NCBI GenBank assembly: GCA_016840465.1
Contig: JAEOSH010000001.1
Span: 56,763-120,762, forward strand
Source: Candidatus Baldrarchaeum yapensis
Lineage (GTDB): Archaea > Asgardarchaeota > Baldrarchaeia > Baldrarchaeales > Baldrarchaeaceae
Reading direction: 5' to 3'
DNA: 64,000 nucleotides
Shown here: one piece after another, positions 9,801 through 17,810 of the stretch
How the letters are laid out: every line of letters starts with the position of its first letter
How positions within the stretch are numbered: the first letter of the stretch is position 1
Notes under the pieces: generated by a model
The model's database searches: none
Seen by the model: the letters and a program-made list of their open reading frames with translations, nothing else
What the model was told of the DNA's origin: nothing
Position numbers and translations under genes: made by a program

Positions 9801-9899
9801 AAGATCCAGGGCCGCTTGAATACCGGTCACGCCACCTCCTATTATTAACACGCACTCATGTGGTTTTAGTTCCTCACCCACCTTTCTCACCTCATTCAT
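6810..9899 (-). CDS. hdrA: Tandem HdrA-HdrA' fusion protein
   Basis: This 1029-residue protein contains two HdrA units in one chain. Unit 1 (about 1-450) has FAD motif GGGVTGIQAALDLADMG, the LDCSMC cluster motif, and ferredoxin motifs CNGCGMCAQVCP and CIKCRLCEKAC, but lacks the N-terminal CHCG domain. Unit 2 (from about 455) starts with CHCGGN and has a second FAD domain, but lacks LDCSxC and the central ferredoxin. A C-terminal ferredoxin pair follows (CIGCGRCAAVCP, CMGCGACEAACP). The arrangement suggests an intramolecular HdrA dimer with one complete and one reduced flavin unit. It overlaps the upstream hdrBC gene by 4 nt (ATGA). Confidence 0.88.
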   Translation of the reverse strand: MNEVRKVGEELKPHECVLIIGGGVTGIQAALDLADMGFYVYLVERTPTIGGHMAQLDKTFPTLDCSMCILAPKMVQAYRHPNIKILAYSEVISVEGEAGNFKVKILKKPRYVDEEKCNGCGMCAQVCPVHVPNEFDQRLGMRKAIYIPFPQAVPTIYTIDMDHCIKCRLCEKACELQAINFNQKPEEIEISVGAIIVATGFDPFDPSGRPEYGYGKYPNVITSLELERLLSASGPTGGEVVRPSDGKHPKRIAFIQCVGSRDEKTGNMFCSRVCCMYSTKHTILIKDHWPDTECYIFYMDLRAYGKMFEEFYRRARDEYGTKYIRARVAEILENPENHNPIVRYEDTETGEIKEMEVDLVVLAIGLVPSEGTKKLAEILGIELDEYGYFKEADPFHMVKTIKPGIYITGVAQGPKDIPDSVAQGSAAAGIVASLLKVAALKRREKVLPPERDVSGEPPRIGVFVCHCGGNIASVIDVEEVTQYAAKLPYVVHASHHTFMCSQDSLTKMKEIIQQEKLNRVVVAACTPRTHEPLFQETCEEAGLNRYLFEFANIREQCSWVHMREPKEATEKAKDLIRMAVAKAILLNPQKREKVPVIKKVLVIGGGVAGMTAALNVAEQGFEAILVEKTGKLGGILNELYKLYPGFKDPKEILDPLIKAINENERVKVMTSTVVKEIKGYPGNYTVKVQHDGKEEELNVGAIITAIGGKEFKPYGYYGYGELENVHTMLEFEKLLKERKIKDGETIVMILCVGAREPEGRTYCGRICCMNAIKNAVIVKSEYKNCEVVILYRDIRMFAKGYEELYKDAQTKYGVKFIRFPEDKPPEVRKFNGKLKVRVYDSLLREYIEIPADRVCLSTPIVPEEDAFELAQMLKVPRDANGFFLEAHPKLRPLEFMSEGIYLCGAIHYPKSADEAIAQGLGAAAKAGILLSRGYVIVEGITSVVDEDKCIGCGRCAAVCPAGAIEMKTITKKMKGFEITIRKAHVVNVLCMGCGACEAACPVGAIIPRHFTNEQILAMVNTALRGEVIV

Positions 9900-11059
9900 A
9901 TCAAATTGAGAGCCTTTGCCACTAAAACTGTTAAGTCCATGATCTCTATGGCGATCTGTGGTTTCTCGAGGAGCCTTTCACTTTTAAGACAGGAAAAGTG
10001 CGTCTCACACTTCGGACATGTAGTTACTAGAATGCTTGCCCCTGTAGCCTCCGCCTCTGCAATTCTATCGGATCTTATAACCTTCGCAATTTCGTCGCAT
10101 GAGAGCCACGCGCTTGTGCCGCAACATAAGGCGTTTTCTCGTGACCTTTCCATCTCGATAAGTTCTATACCGGGTATATGTTTTAAAACCTCTCGGGGAG
10201 CGTCATAGATCCCCATATGTCTGCCTAGGCGGCAGGGGTCATGATACGTGACCTTGCGTTTAAACTCTCGTGGGAATGTAAGAGTCCCACTGTTAAGCGC
10301 GTCGAGGAGAAATTCGGAGATATGTAAGATCTCGAAATCGAATCCGTCTAGAATTCGCGGGTAGTCGACCTTTAGCGTTCTATAGCACTCAGCACACGGA
10401 ACTATTATCTTCTTCACACCAGCATCCTTGAAGATCCTTAAATTGTATTCGGCAAGTTTTTGTGCAGTCTCGAAATCTCCAGCCCATAGTAGGTCATGTC
10501 CACAGCATTTCTCATCGTCTAGGACAACAGGGGTTATTCCCAAGTGATTTAGTATCAAAACAGCGCTTTGTGGTATTACTGTTGTATTGACATCTATCTC
10601 TTCTAGCATTAGTTCATATATCGGCGTACATCCGATAAATAGCGCTATATCTCCCTTTTTGGCGATTTTTACTCCTTCTGGAAGCCACAATTTTGTTTTG
10701 TTTGGTCTTATATTGGGGCGTGCCATTAGACGTGCTGAAACATGGAACAAACACTTATGCGCAACATGTTCTTCATATTTATCATGATGAAGTTTCCTAA
10801 GCTCTCTAATGACCTCACTAAACTTTATTCCCGCCCGACATACAACGGAACAGGCGTCACATGTGAGACATCTCCAAATACCTTCTCTTAGGAAATATCC
10901 CTCACCGGTCACGAAAAGCTCGTGTGCGAATCTTCGCGGGGAGAAGTCCGTTAAGTAGTTGATCGGACATACGCCGGAACATCTGCCACATTCGAGGCAC
11001 AGGTAGAGGCTCTTTAGTATTTCGCTCTCGCTCTCTGAGACCAGCGTAGCGGTTGTCAT
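9896..11059 (-). CDS. HdrC-HdrB fusion (HdrD-like, two CCG domains)
   Basis: This 387-residue protein fuses an HdrC-like ferredoxin domain (CLECGRCSGVCP and CLTCDACSVVCR in the first 90 residues) to an HdrB-like region. The latter has two cysteine-rich CCG domains, seen as DEKCCGHDLLWAGD and NALCCGTSAWLSC with distal CAEC and CPKCETHF. Such domains bind the noncubane [4Fe-4S] clusters that reduce heterodisulfides or related disulfides. It is the first gene of the operon with HdrAA' and MvhD, so a soluble HdrABC-type bifurcating complex is likely. The natural electron acceptor cannot be read from the sequence. Confidence 0.87.
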   Translation of the reverse strand: MTTATLVSESESEILKSLYLCLECGRCSGVCPINYLTDFSPRRFAHELFVTGEGYFLREGIWRCLTCDACSVVCRAGIKFSEVIRELRKLHHDKYEEHVAHKCLFHVSARLMARPNIRPNKTKLWLPEGVKIAKKGDIALFIGCTPIYELMLEEIDVNTTVIPQSAVLILNHLGITPVVLDDEKCCGHDLLWAGDFETAQKLAEYNLRIFKDAGVKKIIVPCAECYRTLKVDYPRILDGFDFEILHISEFLLDALNSGTLTFPREFKRKVTYHDPCRLGRHMGIYDAPREVLKHIPGIELIEMERSRENALCCGTSAWLSCDEIAKVIRSDRIAEAEATGASILVTTCPKCETHFSCLKSERLLEKPQIAIEIMDLTVLVAKALNLI

Positions 11060-11348
11060 GAGGTACCACCTTAAGAGAAACTAGCAAGAAGTTAACCCCT
11101 CCAGATTTTAACTTTTAGCACAATATTATACGTACATTACGTATTTTACGAATAATATGATCCCATGGACGGGGCTTTTACGTCTCCGCATTGAACCACT
11201 TGACACCAAATCTTATCTACAAGTGTTTTTCTGACGGGCAAATTTTCGACTACTCTCTTCCGGACAGTTATGGAGACACTTCGTGAACGTTTAAAAGCCA
11301 TAGGCATAAAGTAATGCCAAACCGCCCAACCTCATAAGAGCGTGATAT

Positions 11349-13058
11349 ATGATGACCTCGCTTATCATAAAAAACGGGTACGTTTATGATCCGATAAACG
11401 GAATTTCGGGCGAGAAAATGGATATATACGTGAAAAACGGAAAAATCGTTGAAGAATTCAGCGAAAAGGATGCTGATATTATCATAGATGCTAGTAATAT
11501 GATAGTAATGCCGGGTGGCGTCGACATACACTCCCACATTGCGGGACCAAAGGTGAACGCTGGGAGACTACTAAGACCGGAAGATCATAGAAAAGACCCT
11601 GTACCACGTGGAGTCACTCCGGTTTCCGGCGTTGGATACTCCATACCGTCTACTTTCATCGAAGGATATAGATATGCAATAATGGGATGGACAACTGTCA
11701 TGGAACCTGCAACACCTCCCCTGAAAACGAGACACACTCATGAGGAGCTTAATGACATTCCCATCATTGATAAGGGATGCTTCCCCTTAATGGACAGCAA
11801 CTGGGTAGTTTTGGAGTACATTGCAAATAGAGAATTCGAGAAGTTAAAGATTTTTGTCGCATGGCTATTAAGTGTGGTTAAGGGTTTTGCTGTAAAAATA
11901 GTAAACCCTGGTGGAATGGAAAGCTGGGGTTGGGGGCAGAATGTTAAATCACTGGATGATCCCGTTCCCTACTTTGAGGTTACACCCCGAGAGATAGTGA
12001 GAGGACTGGCACGTGTAAATGAGGAGCTACGTTTGCCTCATACGATCCATCTGCATACGAACAACTTGGGGATTCCTGGAAATTACGAGACGACAATTGA
12101 GACCATGGAGGCCGTTAAGGACATAACCCCTGCGGAGGGAAGGAAAAGGGTAATTCACATCACACATGTGCAGTTTTCGGCATATGCGGGAGATAGTTGG
12201 AGGAATTTTGCCTCAGGTGCGGCAGATATTGCCGACTATGTAAACAAAAATGAGCATGTGAGCATAGACATAGGTCAGGTGATTTTTACAGATACGACGA
12301 CAATGACCGCGGATGGCCCGTTCGAGTACACACTCCACAAGCTAACACGTTTCAAGTGGATAAACTCCGACGTGGAATTGGAGACGGGTGCTGGTATTGT
12401 GCCATATATCTATCGGCCTAAGATTGCCGTTAATGCTGTTCAGTGGTGCATTGGCCTCGAGCTTGCATTATTGATAAAGGATCCATGGAGGGTCTTCCTC
12501 ACCACGGATCACCCGAACGGCGGTCCCTTCGTTTACTATCCACAGATCATTAGTTGGTTGATGAGCAGAAAGGCTAGAGAGGAGGTTCTAGAACGAGCTC
12601 ATTCCGCTGCGAAGAAAAGGACAACCCTTCCGGATATTGACAGGGAGTACACGTTTGAGGAAATAGCCATTTTTACAAGAGCAGGGCAGGCACGTGTGCT
12701 CGGACTCGAAAAGAAGGGACATCTTGGCATAGGGGCGGATGCGGATATTGCCATATATGATATCGACCCCAAGAAGATCGATCCTTCGAAGGACTACAAG
12801 GCTGTTATAAAGGCATTCTCGGCGGCAAAATACACGATCAAAGATGGGGAAATCGTTGTAAAGGACGGTAAGGTTGTCAAGGATATTCGCGGGAAGACCA
12901 TTTGGGTAGATGTGCAAATACCGGAGGATGTACTGCAACAGATTTACGAGGAAGTTAAGGAGAAGTTCATGTTCTACTATACGGTCAATCTTAACAATTA
13001 TCCGATTCAGCCCACTTACCTGCATAAGGAGGAGAAAATCACACTTCCACTTTACTAA
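11349..13058 (+). CDS. fwdA: Formylmethanofuran dehydrogenase subunit A
   Basis: This 569-residue amidohydrolase-fold subunit hydrolyses or forms formylmethanofuran at a binuclear metal site. The metal-binding DIHSH motif is near residue 58. FAVKIVNPGG contains the candidate carboxylated lysine, and HLHTNN and TTDHPNG supply further ligands. The length is normal for FwdA. The gene heads a tight cluster with fwdC (14-nt gap) and mch (2-nt gap), apart from fwdD-fwdB. The 290 bases upstream hold a divergent promoter region shared with the hdrBC operon. Confidence 0.93.
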   Translation: MMTSLIIKNGYVYDPINGISGEKMDIYVKNGKIVEEFSEKDADIIIDASNMIVMPGGVDIHSHIAGPKVNAGRLLRPEDHRKDPVPRGVTPVSGVGYSIPSTFIEGYRYAIMGWTTVMEPATPPLKTRHTHEELNDIPIIDKGCFPLMDSNWVVLEYIANREFEKLKIFVAWLLSVVKGFAVKIVNPGGMESWGWGQNVKSLDDPVPYFEVTPREIVRGLARVNEELRLPHTIHLHTNNLGIPGNYETTIETMEAVKDITPAEGRKRVIHITHVQFSAYAGDSWRNFASGAADIADYVNKNEHVSIDIGQVIFTDTTTMTADGPFEYTLHKLTRFKWINSDVELETGAGIVPYIYRPKIAVNAVQWCIGLELALLIKDPWRVFLTTDHPNGGPFVYYPQIISWLMSRKAREEVLERAHSAAKKRTTLPDIDREYTFEEIAIFTRAGQARVLGLEKKGHLGIGADADIAIYDIDPKKIDPSKDYKAVIKAFSAAKYTIKDGEIVVKDGKVVKDIRGKTIWVDVQIPEDVLQQIYEEVKEKFMFYYTVNLNNYPIQPTYLHKEEKITLPLY

Positions 13059-13072
13059 GTAGGTGATGCTCC

Positions 13073-13885
13073 ATGGGAGAGATAATTTTACGCCCCAAGA
13101 GTTTACCTAAAGTTCCGCTAGAGGCTGATGTAATATCACCTGATGTCTTTGCAGGAAAATCTTTAGACGAGATAAAGAAACTTGAAATCTGGAAAGGGAA
13201 CAAAAAAGTGCCGCTCTCTGAATTTTTCGAAGTGGAGGGCTCTCCTTCGGAAAAGGTGGAGGATGTCAGAATAATAATAGATGGAAATGTTGCCAGAGTC
13301 AAGTGGATTGGCAAGGGGATGAGCGCAGGCGAGATAGTGATAAAGGGAGATGCTGGAATGCATCTGGGCTCTGGCATGCGTGGAGGAACTATAATAGTTG
13401 AAGGGAGTGTTGATGACTGGTGCGGCGCGGAGATGCGAGGAGGAACAATAGAAATTAAGGGAAATGCCGGTAATTACCTTGGGGCTGCATACCGAGGAGG
13501 ATGGGTTGGTATGCAAAAGGGTACAATAATCGTACACGGAAGTGCCGGAAATGAGATAGGCGCCTGGATGGCAAACGGCAAGATTGTAATCGAAGGAGAT
13601 GCTGGAATGTATACGGGTGTGCATATGCATGGAGGCTTCATCCTTATACGTGGTAATTGCATGGAAAGAGTCGGGGGAGAAATGACAAACGGGAAAATAA
13701 TAATACTTGGTCAATTGAAGGAAATACTTCCGACATTTAAATTGGATGACGAAGTTTCAGAGATTGAAATAGATGGGGACAAGATCGGCGGCCCGTTCTT
13801 AAAGTTCATCGGGGATCTCGCAGATAATGGGAAAGGAGAGTTATATGTACTTAAGGAAAAGAACCAACACCTATTGGAGGGATAG
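13073..13885 (+). CDS. fwdC: Formylmethanofuran dehydrogenase subunit C
   Basis: This 270-residue protein consists mainly of repeated glycine-rich turns of the type GxxGxxMxxGxIxxxG (for example GMHLGSGMRGG, GNYLGAAYRGG and GMYTGVHMHGG). These form the right-handed beta-helix also seen at the C terminus of glutamate synthase. FwdC is a structural subunit holding FwdA and FwdB together. It starts with ATG at 13073 after a GGTGAT site and lies between fwdA and mch in one transcription unit. Confidence 0.92.
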   Translation: MGEIILRPKSLPKVPLEADVISPDVFAGKSLDEIKKLEIWKGNKKVPLSEFFEVEGSPSEKVEDVRIIIDGNVARVKWIGKGMSAGEIVIKGDAGMHLGSGMRGGTIIVEGSVDDWCGAEMRGGTIEIKGNAGNYLGAAYRGGWVGMQKGTIIVHGSAGNEIGAWMANGKIVIEGDAGMYTGVHMHGGFILIRGNCMERVGGEMTNGKIIILGQLKEILPTFKLDDEVSEIEIDGDKIGGPFLKFIGDLADNGKGELYVLKEKNQHLLEG

Positions 13886-13887
13886 AA

Positions 13888-14865
13888 ATGTGTGCAAAGG
13901 TGAGTGTTAACAAACTAGCGATGCGAAAAGTTCAGGAATTGATCGATAATGCCAGTACTTTAGAAGTTTCTGTTCAGAAGACGAGTAATGGCGCTACTGT
14001 TATAGACTGCGGAATAAATGTTCCTGGAAGTTTTGAGGTTGGCAAGTATGTCATAGAGATCTGCTTAGGAGGACTGGGGTCCGCTAGTTTTTCCAGTATC
14101 ATGATAGGGGATCTCGTGCTACCGTGTGTTAACGTGTCTGTGATGCATCCTGCAATTTCCACACTAGCATCTCAATTTGCAGGATGGCGCATAACTGATA
14201 AAGATGGAAAGTTCTTCGGTATGGGTAGCGGTCCCGCGCGTGCACTTGCACGAAAGCCGAAAAAGATGTATGAAGAATTAAAGTACAGCGATGAGGCCGA
14301 TGAGGCTGTGCTTATAATAGAAACCAGTAAAATGCCGAATGATCAGATTGCTGAGAGTATAGCAAAGGCGTGTAATATTAATGTGAAAGATCTTTACCTA
14401 CTCGTGATGCCGACTAGAAGCCTAGTAGGCTCTATACAAGTCTCGGGCAGAATAGTTGAGACTTGCGTACACAGGCTTCATGTTCTGGGCTTTGATCCGT
14501 TAAAAATCAAGTATGGATTCGGATTTTCAACAATTGCGTTTCTGCACCCGGATGACATTGTTATGATGGGAAGAACAAACGATCAATTGATGGCGGGAGG
14601 TTGCGCGTACCTCTTTGTCGAGGGGGATGATAAGGAACTAGAAAACCTTGCAAAGCAGGCGCCTGCATGCGCCTCTAAGGATTATGGTAGACCCTTCTAT
14701 GAGATTTTCAAGGATGCGGGATTCGACTTTTACAAAATAGATCCTGGGCTCTTCGCGCCCGCCATGATCATTATTAACAATGTGAAAACAGGGAAGACAT
14801 TTGTATCCGGCAAATTAAATGCTGATATACTTCGTCGATCGTCCGACATAACAATGATTGCTTAG
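13888..14865 (+). CDS. mch: Methenyl-H4MPT cyclohydrolase
   Basis: This 325-residue protein matches Mch, which interconverts formyl- and methenyl-tetrahydromethanopterin in the third step of CO2 reduction to the methyl level. The stretches ICLGGLG, MHPAISTLASQFAGW and FGMGSGPARALARKPK, and the GYGFSTIAFLHPDD-like segment, are characteristic. It follows fwdC by 2 nt with a GGAGG-type site inside the fwdC end. The fwdA-fwdC-mch cluster covers two consecutive reactions of the pathway. Confidence 0.93.
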   Translation: MCAKVSVNKLAMRKVQELIDNASTLEVSVQKTSNGATVIDCGINVPGSFEVGKYVIEICLGGLGSASFSSIMIGDLVLPCVNVSVMHPAISTLASQFAGWRITDKDGKFFGMGSGPARALARKPKKMYEELKYSDEADEAVLIIETSKMPNDQIAESIAKACNINVKDLYLLVMPTRSLVGSIQVSGRIVETCVHRLHVLGFDPLKIKYGFGFSTIAFLHPDDIVMMGRTNDQLMAGGCAYLFVEGDDKELENLAKQAPACASKDYGRPFYEIFKDAGFDFYKIDPGLFAPAMIIINNVKTGKTFVSGKLNADILRRSSDITMIA

Positions 14866-15171
14866 ATGAGAAGGTAATTGGCGGGATTGTTGATAGTCCG
14901 TAATACTTTCAGTGATCTCCCACTCCCCGTCACTTTCAATCCCTTTCTTGTGATAATGATTCCGTTCGGCCGTACTATTCCAGTTATTTGATCTTCCTCG
15001 TTTTCTCCAGCAATGCTTTATGATCTTTGATAGGACTTATGAAAAACAAGCGGATCACCCTCGAATTCTGAGTACAATACTATGTTGCATATTGGGTTAA
15101 TACCCTTCAATTTACATCACTGATGCGTATATAGGGCATGATTTAGCAGTGTGGCGGAGGATTAGAGGTAA
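14866..15171. other. Gene-free interval with a broken reading frame on the minus strand
   Basis: These 306 bases have no intact gene. On the minus strand a frame from about 15016 to 14862 encodes about 50 residues that look protein-like (for example GIVRPNGIIITRKG and LKVLRTINNPANYLLI). It lacks a good start and is separated by one in-frame TAA at 15017-15019 from a further similar stretch (NIVLYSEFEGDPLVF) reaching to about 15110. It could be a decayed or frameshifted small gene. The plus-strand promoter of the glutaredoxin-nrdD unit should lie near 15120-15140. Confidence 0.3.
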
Positions 15172-15435
15172 ATGAAACCAATCGACGTATTCACATCAAA
15201 AGATTGCCCGAAGTGTGAGATTCTAAAGAAGTTCCTTACAGATAAGGGTATACAATTCAGAGAGAGGAGAATCGATGATCCGGAGAACATGACAGATGCC
15301 ATCATGCTTGATATTTACACCGTTCCGGCGATGGTCAAAGGTTCAAGAGTGTTAAGGACGGAGGAGATGTTTTCGGGAAGTTCTTTGAGAGAAGACGTAG
15401 TTTTAAGGTTCATTTTTGGTGATGGAGATGAGTAA
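15172..15435 (+). CDS. Glutaredoxin/NrdH-like redox protein
   Basis: This 87-residue thioredoxin-fold protein has a CPKC redox motif near residue 13 and a cis-proline segment (YTVPAMVKG) around residue 45, as in NrdH-type glutaredoxins. It probably supplies reducing equivalents or repairs thiols for the anaerobic ribonucleotide reductase encoded directly downstream, with which it overlaps by 8 nt. The start ATG at 15172 follows a GGAGGATTAGAGG region. Confidence 0.82.
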   Translation: MKPIDVFTSKDCPKCEILKKFLTDKGIQFRERRIDDPENMTDAIMLDIYTVPAMVKGSRVLRTEEMFSGSSLREDVVLRFIFGDGDE

Positions 15436-17656
15436 TAACGGTAATGGCGTCAAGAGATGGATTTCAGCAGTTAAGCAGAAATCGGGAAAAATACTGGTGA
15501 GAACCACCGACGGGTTAATGGAGCCGTGGAAACGAGAGAAGATAGTTCGTTCCCTCATGAAAGAGACAAAACTTGCTGAGGAACTCTTCGGCGTTCCTCC
15601 CATAACTAGGGAAGAGGCCGAAAGGATTGCCAAGATTGCTGAGCAGAGATTGCTGGAGATGAATTTGCCCTTTGTAAGTGCGCCATTAATCAGAGAACTT
15701 GTTAACATAATTCTCCTAGAGGAAAGTAAACGTAATCCTAGGTTTGCAGTTTATCGTAACGTCATGACACGTGTGGGAAGACCGCTATATGACGTTTGGG
15801 AAACTATGTGGAATAGAGGATATGAAGTGCGTGAGAATGCAAATCTTCAGCCAAATCCTGAAACATCTCACAAGAAAATTGCAGATATGACTACAAAAGA
15901 AGCTGCATTATTAATATTGCCACCACATCTTGCAGATGCGCATCTCAGAGGAGATTTGCACATTCATGACCTCGAATATTTCGTCACTCGCCCATTTTGT
16001 CAAGACTACGATCTAAGGTTCTTCTATTACTATGGTTTAAGATGTGATGGTAGCGGACTCCAGACAGCGGCAGCAGGGCCGGCCAAGCACCCTGAGGTTG
16101 CAATATTGCATGCTGTAAAGGTGCTTGCTGCAGGACAGACGAATTGTGCGGGTGGGCAGGGACTTGCTTACTTTAATGTCTTGATAGCACCATATCTGGA
16201 GGGAATCGATGAGGATAGAATGTCACAACTCGCGCAGATGCTGTTATTTGAGACAAATGAGACATACGTTTCCAGAGGTGGACAATTAGTTTTCAGTAGC
16301 ATCCAGATAGAGGCAAAAGTTCCGAAAATTTGGAGAGATAGGCCTGTTGTTTTTAGAGGTAAGGTATGGAAAGATTTAACGTACGGAGACTTCGAGGAAG
16401 AAGTCAGAATGTTTGCAATTGCGCTTCTGAGAGAATACATGAAAGGAGATTGGTATAATAAGCAGTTTAGTTTTCCGAAGCCCGAAGTTCGCCTGAGATC
16501 CGAATATTTCCATGATCCTGAAGCCCGCGAGGTAATAGATCTTGCAGTACAGCTCTCAGCAAAGTTCGGATCAACGTATTACGACAATTTAATTCCGCCT
16601 TATCGTGACGAAGATGGTGTTGACTGCTACCAGTGTTGCGCATTTTCCTTCAGGGAGCCTCCAGAGAAGGTGGAGAGGATTCTTAATTTTGAGGATGGAG
16701 CGCATTTCAGCATGGGAGGATTACAAGTTGTAACGATAAATCTTCCTAGAATAGCGTATAGAGCAAATGGAGATGATGACAGGTTCTTCGAGATATTGAG
16801 AGAAGTTATGGAAATGGCAAAAGAGATCCTGCTCATAAAGAGGAGATTGATATTAAAGCAGGCAGAAATGGGGAATTTGCCTTTCCTCACGCAGTCCTTT
16901 AATGGAGGACCGCCACTTGTTGATTTGAGAGAATCTGTACCAATAATAGGTTTTGTTGGCATGAATGAAACCGTGCAGTATCATACAGGCTTTGAACTTC
17001 ACGAGAGTAACGATGCTGTCAGGTTTGGTGTTAGAGTGCTGATTGAGATGGATAGAATTAGGGACGAATTTGAGAAGGAAACAGGTATAAGGTTCGCCAT
17101 AGCAAGAACCCCGGCCGAGTCCACTGCACAACGTTTAGCAATTCTAGATTTGATTCATTACAGGGACCAAGCGATTCAGGTCGTAAAGGGAGATCTAAGT
17201 GATTGGCAAAGAAAGTTAGAGTTGTATGGTAGAACGGAGGTGCCTGTGTACTACACTAACGGTTTCATGGTCAGGTATGATGCTCCCATAAGTTTGGCGA
17301 AGAAAATCGCTATAGAGCAGAAAGCCTTCCCGATACTATCCGGTGGGAACATCTTTCACGTGTTCTTAGGGGAGGCGCATCCGGACCCGGAGGCTCTATT
17401 CTCGTTGACGGAGAAAATTGCTACAAGAACAATGATCGGCTATTGGAGCTATACGAAGGACCTCACTTTATGTAACGAGTGCAAGAAGACCTCTTATGGC
17501 TTATTAGACAAGTGCCCCTACTGTCACTCAAGGAATGTTGAATGGTTTAGTAGAATAACTGGCTACTATCAGCGAGTTAAAGCATGGAATGCCGCAAAAC
17601 GCGATGAACTCATGAGAAGATACAGACTGAGTGGTGAAAAGCTGTACTTCATCTGA
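15428..17656 (+). CDS. nrdD: Anaerobic (class III) ribonucleoside-triphosphate reductase
   Basis: This enzyme of about 742 residues reduces ribonucleotides to deoxyribonucleotides under anaerobic conditions using a glycyl radical. The N-terminal 100 residues or so are an ATP-cone. The barrel contains the thiyl-cysteine region GQTNCAGGQGL. The C terminus has the zinc ligands CNECKKTSYG and CPYCHSRN, followed by the glycyl-radical loop SRITGYYQRV. I chose ATG at 15428, preceded by GGTGATGG. The activase NrdG is not in the window. Confidence 0.93.
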   Translation: MSNNGNGVKRWISAVKQKSGKILVRTTDGLMEPWKREKIVRSLMKETKLAEELFGVPPITREEAERIAKIAEQRLLEMNLPFVSAPLIRELVNIILLEESKRNPRFAVYRNVMTRVGRPLYDVWETMWNRGYEVRENANLQPNPETSHKKIADMTTKEAALLILPPHLADAHLRGDLHIHDLEYFVTRPFCQDYDLRFFYYYGLRCDGSGLQTAAAGPAKHPEVAILHAVKVLAAGQTNCAGGQGLAYFNVLIAPYLEGIDEDRMSQLAQMLLFETNETYVSRGGQLVFSSIQIEAKVPKIWRDRPVVFRGKVWKDLTYGDFEEEVRMFAIALLREYMKGDWYNKQFSFPKPEVRLRSEYFHDPEAREVIDLAVQLSAKFGSTYYDNLIPPYRDEDGVDCYQCCAFSFREPPEKVERILNFEDGAHFSMGGLQVVTINLPRIAYRANGDDDRFFEILREVMEMAKEILLIKRRLILKQAEMGNLPFLTQSFNGGPPLVDLRESVPIIGFVGMNETVQYHTGFELHESNDAVRFGVRVLIEMDRIRDEFEKETGIRFAIARTPAESTAQRLAILDLIHYRDQAIQVVKGDLSDWQRKLELYGRTEVPVYYTNGFMVRYDAPISLAKKIAIEQKAFPILSGGNIFHVFLGEAHPDPEALFSLTEKIATRTMIGYWSYTKDLTLCNECKKTSYGLLDKCPYCHSRNVEWFSRITGYYQRVKAWNAAKRDELMRRYRLSGEKLYFI

Positions 17657-17810
17657 ACCACATATTATTTTGTAATCAGCAACAACCAGTAAACTTTGAT
17701 TTAGGCTATTCTTAGTATTCTTGTTGAAGCTAAAGTTTCATACTCTGATACGGATGTTTCTTTCGTGATGCGTGATATCGAAAAATTATAATTACATGAC
17801 AAAAATCTCA

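Noticed and set aside
14933-14950. CRISPR-repeat-like sequence CTTTCAATCCCTTTCTTG
   Set aside because: It resembles some archaeal repeats but occurs once, with no spacers or further repeats and no cas genes in the window.
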